DNA of 64,000 bases, taken from Bacteroidota bacterium. Lineage in GTDB: Bacteria; Bacteroidota; Bacteroidia; Bacteroidales; UBA4417. Shown here piece after piece: positions 7,534 to 17,081 of this stretch. The notes under the pieces were generated by a model. The model ran no database searches and was not told the DNA's origin. It worked only from the letters and a program-made list of their open reading frames with translations. A program made the position numbers and the translations under genes. The DNA is taken from the NCBI GenBank assembly GCA_022711175.1, contig JAKLFM010000005.1:40905-104904 (forward strand), in the 5' to 3' direction. Numbering within the stretch: the stretch's first letter is position 1; each line of letters starts with the position of its first letter.

Positions 7534-9054
7534 ATGATTACAAGCGACGGTAATATGCTGATTGCCAAATCGGGCAGCCTCAAAGAGTTATGCATCAACC
7601 CAAAAATGGCCAACCGACACGGCCTCATTGCCGGTGCAACCGGCACAGGGAAAACCGTAACCTTGCAGGTATTAGCCGAAGCATTCAGCATGAAAGGTGT
7701 ACCGGTTTTTATGGCCGATATAAAAGGCGACCTCTCAGGGGTAAGCAAGGCAGGAGCCGATAATGCAAAAATCCTCGAAAGGGTGCAAAACCTGCAACTG
7801 AATGATTACTCGCACAGGGGTTTCCCTGTTACCTTCTGGGATATGTACGGCGAAACCGGCCATCCGATGCGCACTACCATCAGTGAAATGGGGCCATTGC
7901 TGCTGAGCCGCCTGCTCAACTTAAACGACATACAAAGCAGTGTGCTTACCATCGTGTTCAAGATTGCCGACGACAACAACCTGTTACTGCTCGACATGAA
8001 AGACTTGAAAAAAATGTGCGAGTATGTCGGCAACAACCGCGATCAGTTCATTACTTCGTACGGGAACATTTCGGTTGCCAGTATCGGCGCCATCCAACGC
8101 GAGCTCATTAGCCTTGAACAGCAAGGCGCCGACAGGTTTTTCGGCGAACCGGCCATCGACATCTTTGATTTCATGCAAACCGACTCCAACGGCCACGGAC
8201 AAATTAACATTCTGGCTGCCGACAAACTCATGATGCAGCCCCGCGCCTATTCTACCCTGCTGCTTTACCTGCTTTCGGAGTTGTTCGAACGGTTGCCCGA
8301 AGCCGGCGATCTTGATAAGCCCAAATTGGTCTTTTTCTTCGACGAAGCCCACCTCCTTTTCAATGAAGCCCCCAAAGTGCTGCTCGAAAAAATTGAACAG
8401 GTTGTGCGCCTCATCCGCTCCAAAGGAGTTGGCATCTATTTCTGCACCCAAAATCCCATTGATGTGCCTGATGTGGTGCTGGGGCAACTAGGTAACAAAG
8501 TGCAGCATGCCCTGCGCGCATTCACTCCCCGCGACCAGAAAGCCGTTAACACCGCTGCCGAAACCTTCAGGCCGAACCCTGCATTAAATGTTGAGCAGGT
8601 AATCACTGAATTGGGCGTGGGCGAAGCGCTTATTTCGTTTCTTGACGAAAAAGGCATTCCTGCACCCGTTGAAAGGGCTAAAGTGCTTCCGCCACAGGCG
8701 CAGATTGGCCCAATCACACCCGACGAACGCCTGCAAACCATCCGCTCGTCGATGATAGCCGGAGTATATGAAAAGGAGATTGACCGTGAATCGGCATTTG
8801 AAATCCTGCAATCGCGAATTAACAAAGAGCATGAGAAAGTAAAGGCTGAAGAAGAACGCGAACGTGAAGAGAAGGAAAGTAAGCAGGCCGAAAAAGACAG
8901 GGCTGCTGAAGAGAGGCGTAAAAAGCGGGAAGGCGGTGGAATATGGGGCGACATTACCAAGTATGTGGGGCGGTCGGCTACTTCCACCATTGGCAGGGAA
9001 ATAGGCAGGACCCTGATACGGGGTTTGCTTGGCGGACTTACTAAAAGGCGCTGA
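7534..9054 (+). CDS. HerA-type P-loop ATPase, DUF853 family
   Basis: A 506-residue member of the DUF853/HerA-like helicase family, P-loop ATPases of the FtsK-HerA class with unproven function. Walker A is GATGTGKT at about residues 38-45, Walker B is [10 protein letters not shown] near 268, and a sensor region with [14 protein letters not shown] follows, all standard for the family. The last 90 residues are a charged Glu/Lys/Arg helix ending in a glycine-rich tail ([17 protein letters not shown]), also typical. ATG 7534 is chosen over GTG 7498 because the promoter box covers the latter. It stands alone between a MITE-like element and the phosphate genes. Confidence 0.88.
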   Translation: MITSDGNMLIAKSGSLKELCINPKMANRHGLIAGATGTGKTVTLQVLAEAFSMKGVPVFMADIKGDLSGVSKAGADNAKILERVQNLQLNDYSHRGFPVTFWDMYGETGHPMRTTISEMGPLLLSRLLNLNDIQSSVLTIVFKIADDNNLLLLDMKDLKKMCEYVGNNRDQFITSYGNISVASIGAIQRELISLEQQGADRFFGEPAIDIFDFMQTDSNGHGQINILAADKLMMQPRAYSTLLLYLLSELFERLPEAGDLDKPKLVFFFDEAHLLFNEAPKVLLEKIEQVVRLIRSKGVGIYFCTQNPIDVPDVVLGQLGNKVQHALRAFTPRDQKAVNTAAETFRPNPALNVEQVITELGVGEALISFLDEKGIPAPVERAKVLPPQAQIGPITPDERLQTIRSSMIAGVYEKEIDRESAFEILQSRINKEHEKVKAEEEREREEKESKQAEKDRAAEERRKKREGGGIWGDITKYVGRSATSTIGREIGRTLIRGLLGGLTKRR

Positions 9055-9095
9055 GCTATTCAAATGGTGGAAATCAAAAATTAACATTCGTTGTA

Positions 9096-9112
9096 ATTCC
9101 GGCTTCCGGAAT
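9096..9112. repeat. Hairpin ATTCCGG-CTT-CCGGAAT after the HerA-like gene
   Basis: A perfect 7-bp stem with a 3-base loop lies 42 bases after the stop codon. It may end transcription or stabilise the 3' end, but no T run follows it. Confidence 0.35.
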
Positions 9113-9123
9113 AAGTTATTGGG

Positions 9124-9148
9124 CTTTGTTACCATTTTATTAACAAAG
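9124..9148. promoter_or_regulatory. Inverted repeat CTTTGTTA-N9-TAACAAAG, candidate operator
   Basis: Two perfect 8-base half-sites, 17 bases centre to centre, lie 69 bases upstream of the DUF47 start and just before a TATTTTCG sequence (9175-9182), a one-mismatch -7 box. The spacing and symmetry suit a dimeric regulator. The binding protein is unknown. Confidence 0.35.
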
Positions 9149-9216
9149 TGAAGACAAAATCATACGCTTTATGGTATTTTCGCAATTCAATTCATCCAAA
9201 TCCCAACGTAAGAAAT

Positions 9217-9864
9217 ATGAAACTCGACAGAATATTCAGCTTCCTGGTTCCAAAGGACAAGAAGTTCTTCCCGCTGTTTATCGAAGCTGCTGAAAACCTT
9301 GTACTTACGTCAGAGCTACTAGTGAAGCTCATCCGTGAAAACGACCTTCAGAAACGGGAAGAATACATCATCGCCATCAAGAAAGCCGAAAAAAACGGCG
9401 ACAACATCACCCATGCGCTGATGGATGAACTGAACAGCACATTTATCACACCTTTCGACCGTGAAGACATACACGAGTTGGCCTCTACGCTTGACGGAGT
9501 CGTGGATTTCATCCATTCCACTTCCAAACGTATCTATTTCTACAAGTTGCGATCGTTCCCGAACGAATTTGTAAAAATTGCCGACCTGATACATGATGCC
9601 AATAAGGAAATCCTCATTGTGATGAGAGGTATGAAAGATACCGCAAGCCTTATTAAACATAAAGATTCGTGCATCAGGATAAGTGAAATTGAGAGCGAGG
9701 TTGATGATATCTACCAGGCATATCTTGCCGATCTATTTGATAATGAGACCAATGCCATTGACCTCATCAAAAAGCGCGACATCCTGGCCTCGCTTGAAAA
9801 AGCAATTGATAAATGCGATGATGTAGGCAATGTATTCTCTGCGATAATGATTAAAATGTCGTAA
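9217..9864 (+). CDS. DUF47 family protein, PhoU-like partner of the phosphate transporter
   Basis: A 215-residue all-helical PhoU-like protein (DUF47, also called phosphate transport regulator). Typical features are the N-terminal FSFLVPKDKKFFPLF, the metal-binding-type acidic helix TPFDREDIHELASTLDGVVDFI near residue 75, and the late ESEVDDIY segment. Genes of this family usually sit directly before PiT transporters, as here, 59 bases upstream, and are thought to control Pi uptake. The ATG at 9217 (MKLDRIF) is chosen over 9148, whose extra 23 residues are not family-like. Confidence 0.9.
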   Translation: MKLDRIFSFLVPKDKKFFPLFIEAAENLVLTSELLVKLIRENDLQKREEYIIAIKKAEKNGDNITHALMDELNSTFITPFDREDIHELASTLDGVVDFIHSTSKRIYFYKLRSFPNEFVKIADLIHDANKEILIVMRGMKDTASLIKHKDSCIRISEIESEVDDIYQAYLADLFDNETNAIDLIKKRDILASLEKAIDKCDDVGNVFSAIMIKMS

Positions 9865-9923
9865 TAACCTGACTGTCAATTATCCTTACACATTCAATTA
9901 ATCCAATAAAAATAAGTAAGCAG

Positions 9924-10973
9924 ATGTCAGGTTTCACTTTGTTAGTCATTATTGTCGTACTTGCATTCGCTTTCGACTTTATCAATGGTTTCCATGATGC
10001 CGCAAATTCAATTGCCACCATTGTTTCAACTAAAGTTCTTACACCTTTCCAGGCTGTACTCTGGGCAGCTTTCTTCAATGTGCTGGCTTATGCAGTGTTT
10101 GAACTTCATATTGCTGATACCATTGCCAAAGTTGTTGACACAAGCCACATTGACTTGTATGTGATACTGGCAGGCATTATTGCAGCAATCATCTGGAATC
10201 TGCTTACCTGGTATCTGGGCATTCCGTCGAGTTCGTCCCATACGTTGGTTGGGGGATTTGCCGGAGCTGCGATTGCCCATGCAGGCTGGGGTGTTGTCCA
10301 TGGCGAGAAAATACTTAAAATCGGTGCATTTATTTTCCTTGCTCCTTTGCTTGGTATGCTGATGTCGTATATCATTTCTCTATTGCTGCTGAATATTCTG
10401 AAGAAAGCAAATCCATACAGGCTCGAGAAGTACTTTAAACGGGTACAGCTATTTTCTTCTGCCCTCTTCAGCCTTGGACATGGTGGTAATGATGCACAAA
10501 AAGTCATGGGTATTATTGCCGCTACCTTGCTTGTCTATTTCAATGGCGTGGATCCATCACAAGTTCCTACATGGGCGCATATTACTTTAGTCAATGGCAA
10601 GATTCATGCAATCCCGCATTGGATAGTGCTGGGCTGTTATGTGGCGATTGGAGGCGGAACGCTCATGGGAGGCTGGCGCATCGTAAAAACGATGGGAAGC
10701 AAGATTACCAAATTAACGCCATTCGAAGGGGTGGCAGCCGAATTAGCCGGAGCATCATTGCTCTTTGGCACCGAAGCTGCCGGTATCCCGGTTAGTACAA
10801 CCCACACCATTACCGGCGCCATTATGGGAGTCGGGCTTACAAAACGCTTGTCAGCCGTGCGTTGGGGTGTTACCATCAACCTGTTGTGGGCATGGATACT
10901 CACCATCCCCGTTTCGATGGCTCTATCGGCGGCTATCTACTACCTGTTTATTTTCCTGCACTGGGCGAGTTAA
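9924..10973 (+). CDS. pit: Inorganic phosphate transporter, PiT family
   Basis: A 349-residue membrane protein with about ten hydrophobic segments. It carries both PiT signature repeats: NGFHDAANSIATIVST near residue 21 and GHGGNDAQKVMG near 190. These duplicated motifs bind phosphate and the co-transported cation (proton or sodium). Two further paired elements, PSSSSHTLVGG and PVSTTHTITGAIMG, show the internal duplication. It is in an operon with the DUF47 gene. Confidence 0.95.
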   Translation: MSGFTLLVIIVVLAFAFDFINGFHDAANSIATIVSTKVLTPFQAVLWAAFFNVLAYAVFELHIADTIAKVVDTSHIDLYVILAGIIAAIIWNLLTWYLGIPSSSSHTLVGGFAGAAIAHAGWGVVHGEKILKIGAFIFLAPLLGMLMSYIISLLLLNILKKANPYRLEKYFKRVQLFSSALFSLGHGGNDAQKVMGIIAATLLVYFNGVDPSQVPTWAHITLVNGKIHAIPHWIVLGCYVAIGGGTLMGGWRIVKTMGSKITKLTPFEGVAAELAGASLLFGTEAAGIPVSTTHTITGAIMGVGLTKRLSAVRWGVTINLLWAWILTIPVSMALSAAIYYLFIFLHWAS

Positions 10974-10978
10974 TGTAA

Positions 10979-11641
10979 TTATCTTTCGCCAAAAATCAAA
11001 GAGCCAATTCTTAACATGGTGCTTCCTTCTGCTAAGGCAATCTGGTAGTCGCCCGACATTCCCATGGAGATTTCACTGAATTCGGGGTTTGCCTGAAAAT
11101 AATCCGACTTCAATCGGTCGAAATATTCGCGCAACTGCCTGAATTCGCTGCTGACAATATCATCATTGTCAGTAAAGGTCGCCATGCCCATAACGCCGCA
11201 AATGCTTACATTCCTCATGCTTTTAAACGCGGCGCTGGTGATCAGTTCAACCGTTTCGTCATACGAAAGACCGAATTTTGTTTCTTCGGTTGCTATGTGA
11301 AATTGCAGCAGGCATTTTATTACCCGCTCGTTTTTAAGGGCTTGCTGATTTATCTCGGCCAGAAGCTTCAGGCTGTCAACGCTGTGAATCATTTCGACAA
11401 ACGGTGCAATGAATTTCACTTTGTTGGTTTGCAGGTGCCCGATCAGATGCCACCTGATGTCGGCGGGTGCTGCACCGGCCTTGGATACGAGTTCCTGAGC
11501 CCGGTTCTCGCCAAAATCCCGCTGGCCGACTTCATATAATTCTACAATCTGTGACAGCGGTCTGGTTTTTGAAACAGCGACCAGCGTCACTTTTGTCCCG
11601 ATTTTATCCAGCAATATCCTGTAATTTTCAACTATACCCAT
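10979..11641 (-). CDS. YggS/PLPBP family pyridoxal-phosphate homeostasis protein
   Basis: A 220-residue TIM-barrel protein of the YggS/PROSC family that binds PLP and keeps the free vitamin B6 and amino-acid pools in balance; it has no known catalytic reaction. The PLP lysine lies in VTLVAVSKTRP near residue 20; DFGENRAQEL, RWHLIGHLQTNK and the C-terminal SMGMSGDYQIAL are family hallmarks. ATG 11641 (MGIVENYR) is used, since the longer reading from 11695 adds 18 residues that do not belong to the family and overlaps the promoter box. It converges on the PiT gene with only five bases between the stops. Confidence 0.94.
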   Translation of the reverse strand: MGIVENYRILLDKIGTKVTLVAVSKTRPLSQIVELYEVGQRDFGENRAQELVSKAGAAPADIRWHLIGHLQTNKVKFIAPFVEMIHSVDSLKLLAEINQQALKNERVIKCLLQFHIATEETKFGLSYDETVELITSAAFKSMRNVSICGVMGMATFTDNDDIVSSEFRQLREYFDRLKSDYFQANPEFSEISMGMSGDYQIALAEGSTMLRIGSLIFGER

Positions 11642-11681
11642 TATGTATTCATTAGCAACTAAGTACAAACAAGGAGAAAAG

Positions 11682-11689
11682 CAAATATA
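11682..11689 (-). promoter_or_regulatory. Probable -7 box for the yggS-like gene
   Basis: The minus strand reads TATATTTG, 40 bases before the chosen ATG. The rest of the 320-base gap up to the histidine kinase at 11964 is AT-rich and shows no other convincing feature. Confidence 0.4.
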
Positions 11690-11963
11690 TTTCAAATTTA
11701 AACAAACTTTTTCGACCTATGCTTGTTCAATCATAAACGAAAAATATTGCTGTAATTAGCTTTATTTCATCGAATTGCGATCTCATCTTATAAAAATCCA
11801 TCCCCAGTATCACAGTGTAAATCCTGAAAATTCCTCAAACCAATCTTCATGTTGATGTAATAGGTCTCACGTGTGCTTTTCACTAATCAATACTTTTTGT
11901 TACGAACAATCAAATATTATGAGAAATATACGTAAATTTAAACATTTGAAATTTTAGCCTGCA

Positions 11964-14780
11964 ATGCCAGCACTTAGCCCTATTGACCTGATGAAGAAAC
12001 CTCGTCGTTACAGCCTTACGAACCTGTTCTTCATTGTTTTAATGCTGATCATCACATTCTCATTTCTAGCTATGGGCTCCTATATTGTTATCAGGAAAAT
12101 AGCAGCATACCGGGCCGAGGTAAAGCAATTGAAGATTGATTTTCCGGTGCAGCAGAAACGCGAACTGAATCTCAGGGTTTTGGAAGCAAAAGAATATATT
12201 GACTGGGTTAGTTCTTATCCCGATGCTAGTCTCAAAAAACATCTCATATCGCTTACCCGGCGTTATGTTGGCATGTTGAAACAATCAAATATTGCAAGCG
12301 GCAACAACCTCATCATCCTGCCCGAACGGATACAGGATAGCCTTGATGGTGTAAACAGGCAGACTGTTATAAAAGTTGCCGTGTTTAATTCGAATTTCAA
12401 CCCGGTTTATGTTCCAAAACTCAATGATGTCCCGGATAGTGCAAAGCGTTATAAAACATTGATTAACAAGATGTTATCGCCTGGTATTACGAACAAAGCA
12501 GCTCAGGAACCAAACCATGCAACCTATTACATTAGCAGTGATGGTGTTGGGCATGCAGCATTGTATCCGTCGCAAGATAAAGGCTTTTGGGTGATGGCGG
12601 TATATGCAGGCATTGATGATGATCGTGCCCTGCAGGAAATTGTGCTCGACAGCCTCAGCCGGGTAAAGTTCGAGGACAACGAATATTATATCATCAATAC
12701 TTTTAATGGTGACGCACTGCTAACGCGTACAATCTGGGACCGAAATCCCGGCAATATACTCGAAGGCTCGGACGAAAACTGGAAAGCCATATTCATGAAG
12801 GAGGTTGAAATGGCTCAAAAACCGGGTGGAGGATATATCAACTATACCTGGAACCGGAAGCCAACTGACCCGCGCTCGGAAAAAATATCATACTTTACCG
12901 GCATAAGTAAATGGAAATGGGTGATTGGCACCGGTAAACATACCGATGCGATCCTTCCTTTACTCGAAAAACAAAAAAAAGCCTTACAGGCCGAAATCAA
13001 TTCCGATATAATCAGCAGGCTGGTATTCATGCTTGCTATCTATCTGGTAATCTTTCTGATAGGTCAATTCCTGGCGCGCAAACTCAATCATAACTTAAAA
13101 ATATTCAATACATTCTTCGCACAGGCAGTGCACAGCAACCAGTTTATCGAAGAAAAGAATATAAATTTCAAGGAGTTTGCCACAATGGCGCGTTCGGCAA
13201 ACCTCATGGTCGAAGAACGTGAACGAATCAAAGCCATTCTTGCAGAACAGCAGGCCCGACTGCGCAATATTATCGATTCGGTGCCCGACCTTATCTTTTT
13301 CAAAGATACCAACAGCCGCTTTCTGGGTTGTAACAAAGCGTTTGAGCGGTTTATAAATCACACGGAGGCAGAAATCCTCGGCTTAACCGAATACGATCTT
13401 TTTACACCTGCACAGGCTGAAATCTACCTCGCATCGGACAAGCACCTGCTGCTCACCGGTGAACCGGTCCGAACCAAAGAATGGACAACCGTTAAAGAAG
13501 GTGAAAGCCTGCTATTCGACACGCTCAAAACAACCTATTGCGATGAAGAAGGCAACGTGCTGGGAATCATCGCCATAAGCCGTGATGTTACCGAAATGGA
13601 AGAAACCCGTCAGCGGCTGCTCATGGCAAAAGACAAAGCCGAGGAATCGGATAGGTTAAAGACCGCCTTTCTTGCCAATATGTCGCACGAAATCCGCACA
13701 CCGATGAACGCAATCATCGGATTTTCGGATCTGTTATCAGAAGATGGCCTGACACGTGAAGAAAAGGACGAATACATTGATAAGATCAAACTCTCGGGTG
13801 AAAACCTCATGGGACTGATCAATGATATAATTGACATTGCAAAAATTGAAGCCGGGCAGCTTAAGGTCATTGAAGCGTCCTGCAATATCGAAATGTTGCT
13901 TAACGAGGTTTACGGCACATTTTCCGAAATCAAAAAGCAGCAAAAAAAGCAGAGTATAGAATTGTTGCTGGTATCGGGCAACCAGGGATCAGAACTGGTC
14001 ACCGTTACCGATCCCATGAGGCTTCAGCAGGTGATTACCAATTTGTTGGGTAATGCCATGAAATTCACCGAACAGGGAAGGATTGAGTTTGGATATACTC
14101 AAAAAGATGGCTACCTCGAATTCTTTGTCCGCGATACCGGTATTGGTATCCCAATCAGCAAACAGGAAATGCTCTTTCAGCGCTTCAGCCAGGTTGACGC
14201 TTCCACAACACGAAAATTTGGCGGTACCGGTTTGGGTCTGGCTATTTCGAAAAATATTGTTGAACTTCTTGGAGGAAGTATTTGGGTTGAATCAACACCA
14301 GGACAGGGTTCATGTTTTTACTTTACTTTGCCTTACAAGGCGCCTGACGGCAAAACGTCCGAATCAGGCAGCAGAAAGAAAAACGATTTTGACTGGTCGA
14401 AATTTACCATACTCATTGCCGAAGATGTCGACGAGAACTACATGCTGATCGAAGCTGCGTTTCGCCGGACAGGAGTTAACCTGATTCATGTTACCGATGG
14501 TTTGTCAGTAGTTAATGAGGCAAAAAACAATGATAACATCAACCTGATTCTGATGGATATCCAGTTGCCTGTGATGACCGGTTACGAGGCTATTCACAAT
14601 ATTTTGATGATGAAACCCGATATGCCGATCATCAGCTATACGGCCTATGCACTTCCAAATGAAAGGGAGAAGAGCATTGCCGCAGGTTGCGTTGATTACA
14701 TCACCAAGCCTATTAAAGCAGAAGTTCTGCTCCCGCTCATCGACAAGTACCTGCATGCGGATGAAAAATTTTCTTCATGA
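11964..14780 (+). CDS. Hybrid sensor histidine kinase (Cache - PAS - HisKA - HATPase - REC)
   Basis: A 938-residue two-component hybrid. A transmembrane helix at about 19-43, a periplasmic region of about 300 residues with Cache-type elements (GFWVMAVYAGIDDD; ISKWKWVIGTGKH), and a second helix at 348-372 place the sensor outside. A PAS domain follows (about 430-555, VPDLIFFKDTNSRFLGCNKAF), then HisKA with MSHEIRTPMNAIIGF (His near 575), the ATPase N-box LLGNAMKFTEQG, DTGIGIP and GGTGLGL, and a receiver from about 814 with LILMDIQLP (Asp near 863) and ITKPIK. No response regulator adjoins it, so partner and ligand are unknown. A start at 11991 is also possible. Confidence 0.93.
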   Translation: MPALSPIDLMKKPRRYSLTNLFFIVLMLIITFSFLAMGSYIVIRKIAAYRAEVKQLKIDFPVQQKRELNLRVLEAKEYIDWVSSYPDASLKKHLISLTRRYVGMLKQSNIASGNNLIILPERIQDSLDGVNRQTVIKVAVFNSNFNPVYVPKLNDVPDSAKRYKTLINKMLSPGITNKAAQEPNHATYYISSDGVGHAALYPSQDKGFWVMAVYAGIDDDRALQEIVLDSLSRVKFEDNEYYIINTFNGDALLTRTIWDRNPGNILEGSDENWKAIFMKEVEMAQKPGGGYINYTWNRKPTDPRSEKISYFTGISKWKWVIGTGKHTDAILPLLEKQKKALQAEINSDIISRLVFMLAIYLVIFLIGQFLARKLNHNLKIFNTFFAQAVHSNQFIEEKNINFKEFATMARSANLMVEERERIKAILAEQQARLRNIIDSVPDLIFFKDTNSRFLGCNKAFERFINHTEAEILGLTEYDLFTPAQAEIYLASDKHLLLTGEPVRTKEWTTVKEGESLLFDTLKTTYCDEEGNVLGIIAISRDVTEMEETRQRLLMAKDKAEESDRLKTAFLANMSHEIRTPMNAIIGFSDLLSEDGLTREEKDEYIDKIKLSGENLMGLINDIIDIAKIEAGQLKVIEASCNIEMLLNEVYGTFSEIKKQQKKQSIELLLVSGNQGSELVTVTDPMRLQQVITNLLGNAMKFTEQGRIEFGYTQKDGYLEFFVRDTGIGIPISKQEMLFQRFSQVDASTTRKFGGTGLGLAISKNIVELLGGSIWVESTPGQGSCFYFTLPYKAPDGKTSESGSRKKNDFDWSKFTILIAEDVDENYMLIEAAFRRTGVNLIHVTDGLSVVNEAKNNDNINLILMDIQLPVMTGYEAIHNILMMKPDMPIISYTAYALPNEREKSIAAGCVDYITKPIKAEVLLPLIDKYLHADEKFSS

Positions 14781-14937
14781 CAAGGCGAACTGCAGGTTGT
14801 TGTAAGTAACCGGTTATCAGACCGTTATTGAAATAACTTAGCGGTAAGCAGGCTCACGACGGGACAAGATTCTGCAGCCGTTAAATGGCCTGAGAAATCC
14901 AGGGTAAATAGAAATCACGAAGAAAAATCCTAAGACA

Positions 14938-16188
14938 TCAGTCGAGCAAATGGACAACCAACCCGCTCCTGAGTTTAGGTTCGAACCAGGTTGTTTTGGG
15001 CGGCATGATGTTTCCGGAATCAGCAATGTCAATAAGTTGCTGCATTGATACCGGGAAAAGTGCAAAGGCAGCCTTCATCTCACCACTGTCAACCCGTGAT
15101 TTTAATTCGCCGAGTCCCCGTATGCCACCGATAAAATCAATACGCTTTGAAGTGCGCAAATCAGTAATATTGAGAACAGGTCCAAGGATCAGGTTTGAAA
15201 GTATGGTAACATCGAGCACACCAATGGGGTCATTGTTATTGTAAAAGCCTTCTTTCGCGGTGAGCGAATACCAGTTTCCACCAAGATAAAGGCTGAAGTT
15301 ATGGAGGCAGCAAGGTTTATATATCTCACTTCCTTTGTTTTGGATATTAAATGTTTCTGACAGTTTCGCAAGGAATTCTATGTCCGACAGGCCATTCAGG
15401 TCTTTCACAACCCTGTTATAATCAATAATTTTCAATTGGTTATCGGGAAAGATCACTGCCATGAAATAGTTGTACTCTTCGGTGCCGTTGTGCATCGGAT
15501 TGTTGCTTTTCTTTTCGAGCCCAACCCTGGCAGCAGCGGCTGTACGGTGATGCCCGTCAGCAACATACAGCCCGGGAATATCGTCCCTGAATATTTCCAC
15601 AATCCTGTTAATCAAAACCTTATCATCAATAATCCAGAAATGATGCCCAAAACCATCTTCTGCTACAAAGTCGTACACAGGGTCGTGAAGGCTCACATAA
15701 CTGCTTATTATCCCATCGAGTTCGTTATTTGACGGATATGAGAAAAATACCGGTTCAACATTTGCATTGGTTATTCTCACATGAATCATCCGGTCATCTT
15801 CCTTGTCTTTTCGCGTGAGTTCATGCTTTTTAATCACATTGTTGAAATAATCATCAATGTGGCAGCAACCAACAATTCCGTATTGTGTTCGCCCCTGCAT
15901 GGTCTGGGCATAGATGTAAAGTTTTTCGACATCATCCTGCTTGAGCCACCCGTTATTTCTAAAGAGGTTAAAATTCTCGACAACTTTTTGATAAACCGCC
16001 TCGCTGTGTTCGTCAATTCCCTGTTCAAGGTCAATCTCAGCCTTGGTTACATGCAACAGCGAATATGGATTACCCTTTGCTTCGCTGCGTGCTTCGGTAG
16101 AATTGAGCACATCATAAGGCCGTGATGCAAGTTGTTTTACAATTTCCTTTGGGGGGCGTAATCCCCTGAACGGTTTTACAATTGCCAT
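14938..16188 (-). CDS. DUF1015 family protein
   Basis: A 416-residue cytoplasmic protein of family DUF1015. Recognisable parts are the N-terminal FRGLRPPKEIVKQLASRPYDV, the central LYVADGHHRTAAAARVG near residue 205, and the C-terminal DFIGGIRGLGEL. The GHHR segment resembles the ParB/sulfiredoxin-type phosphate-handling motif, but I cannot assign a reaction. In Bacteroidota it commonly lies with serC and serA; here those genes are upstream on the same strand, separated by an S23-type gene and its terminator, so it needs its own promoter. A role near serine metabolism is inferred from position only. Confidence 0.88.
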   Translation of the reverse strand: MAIVKPFRGLRPPKEIVKQLASRPYDVLNSTEARSEAKGNPYSLLHVTKAEIDLEQGIDEHSEAVYQKVVENFNLFRNNGWLKQDDVEKLYIYAQTMQGRTQYGIVGCCHIDDYFNNVIKKHELTRKDKEDDRMIHVRITNANVEPVFFSYPSNNELDGIISSYVSLHDPVYDFVAEDGFGHHFWIIDDKVLINRIVEIFRDDIPGLYVADGHHRTAAAARVGLEKKSNNPMHNGTEEYNYFMAVIFPDNQLKIIDYNRVVKDLNGLSDIEFLAKLSETFNIQNKGSEIYKPCCLHNFSLYLGGNWYSLTAKEGFYNNNDPIGVLDVTILSNLILGPVLNITDLRTSKRIDFIGGIRGLGELKSRVDSGEMKAAFALFPVSMQQLIDIADSGNIMPPKTTWFEPKLRSGLVVHLLD

Positions 16189-16291
16189 GGTGTTTTACTC
16201 TTTAAGTTCAACAGTTTAAATTTACCGGTATAAATGCTTCAAAAGCTACTGAGAGTTTCTCTGTTTAGCTGATTATCAGCATATTGTTATA

Positions 16292-16313
16292 AATAACGGG
16301 GGGTGTCGTTATT
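16292..16313. repeat. Small hairpin AATAACG-N8-CGTTATT upstream of the DUF1015 gene
   Basis: A 7-bp perfect stem around GGGGGTGT lies about 105 bases before the DUF1015 start. It could be an operator or part of a leader. No -7 box of the usual type was found in this gap. Confidence 0.25.
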
Positions 16314-16369
16314 GCTGCTAATTGCTGGCAAAGAAAACAAAAATGTGCGAGCGATTAGGTGTTTTACGT

Positions 16370-16404
16370 AAAAAAACCTTGCTGCATAAGGCTCAGCAAG
16401 GTTT
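16370..16404 (-). terminator. Intrinsic terminator after the S23-type gene
   Basis: AAACCTTGCTG (16374-16384) pairs perfectly with CAGCAAGGTTT (16394-16404) over a 9-base loop. Read leftward, the stem is followed by a T run. It ends transcription 24 bases after the S23-type gene and separates it from DUF1015. Confidence 0.8.
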
Positions 16405-16427
16405 CTACGGTATGTCTGGCTAAATGG

Positions 16428-16838
16428 TTAATCTTCGTCTGTTTCGATAATTCCGGCTGACCGCTGTAATGAACCAATTAATGCACCTAGCATTTTTGTC
16501 ATTTCCATGAGCTGGTTTCGCGATTCATCCTGCTCCTGCTGGCTTAGTAATCCTCTTTTGCCAGCGAGTGCGGTATGAACAACACATTCACGAACCGAAC
16601 TTTTCGCCATTTTGAGATAATAGATAAACTGGCTTTTATTGCGGGCCGAACCCTCGGCAATGTGGAGCGCAATGGATTGTGCCGAATCGGCAAATCTTCG
16701 TCCCATGGCCGAAATGCCATCATGGGAGAAATTGTTTACCTTATTGTACACCCATTCAATGTAGTCAAGTGATTTGTGATAGACCCTGAGGTCTTCAAAG
16801 CGGAAGAACGTAGTTATTTTTTCGAGTTCCGAGTCCAT
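16428..16838 (-). CDS. Four-helix bundle protein, 23S rRNA intervening-sequence (S23) family
   Basis: A 136-residue all-alpha protein of the S23/IVP family, first found inside rRNA intervening sequences and also common as free-standing genes. FRFEDLRVYHKSLDYIEWVY at the N-terminus, then GRRFADSAQSIALHIAEGSAR near residue 45 and the KSSVRECVVHTALA helix near 80, are the family signature. The family forms pentamers; its job is unknown. It sits between serA and DUF1015 with its own strong terminator, and the 240 bases upstream hold a palindromic element, so it looks like an inserted cassette. Confidence 0.9.
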   Translation of the reverse strand: MDSELEKITTFFRFEDLRVYHKSLDYIEWVYNKVNNFSHDGISAMGRRFADSAQSIALHIAEGSARNKSQFIYYLKMAKSSVRECVVHTALAGKRGLLSQQEQDESRNQLMEMTKMLGALIGSLQRSAGIIETDED

Positions 16839-16942
16839 AATGCAAACTATTGGTTGATTGGTTAGCGATTGGTCTATGGTTCAATAATATCAGCGAAAAT
16901 TTTAGCTAATATAGTGACAGATAGAACAAAATAACAAAAATA

Positions 16943-17042
16943 TGCCTGATATTTCCTCACCGCCACGAAAAAAAGTTGTTTTTTTTCGGTCTGATCTGCG
17001 ACTTAAGCAGGAACAGACAATCAATGAGCTAAATATCAGGCA
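16943..17042. repeat. 100-base palindromic element with 12-bp inverted ends
   Basis: TGCCTGATATTT (16943-16954) and AAATATCAGGCA (17031-17042) are perfect inverted copies. Between them, at 16966-16988, is a hairpin of CGAAAAAAA and T-rich TTTTTTTTCG around GTTG, which could act as a bidirectional terminator. No coding capacity. It lies directly downstream of serA. Confidence 0.45.
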
Positions 17043-17081
17043 TTTATAAACTGTAATAGGATTTGGCCTTTTGAGCGTTTC

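Noticed and set aside
11920..11958. 12-codon ATG frame rich in Lys and Arg just before the histidine kinase
   Set aside because: Too short and AT-rich to separate from chance, with no promoter or coupling to the kinase start.
16839..16890. TTGGTTGATTGGTTAGCGATTGGT direct repeats as a CRISPR-like or iteron array
   Set aside because: Only three imperfect short units without regular spacers; no replication or cas gene nearby.
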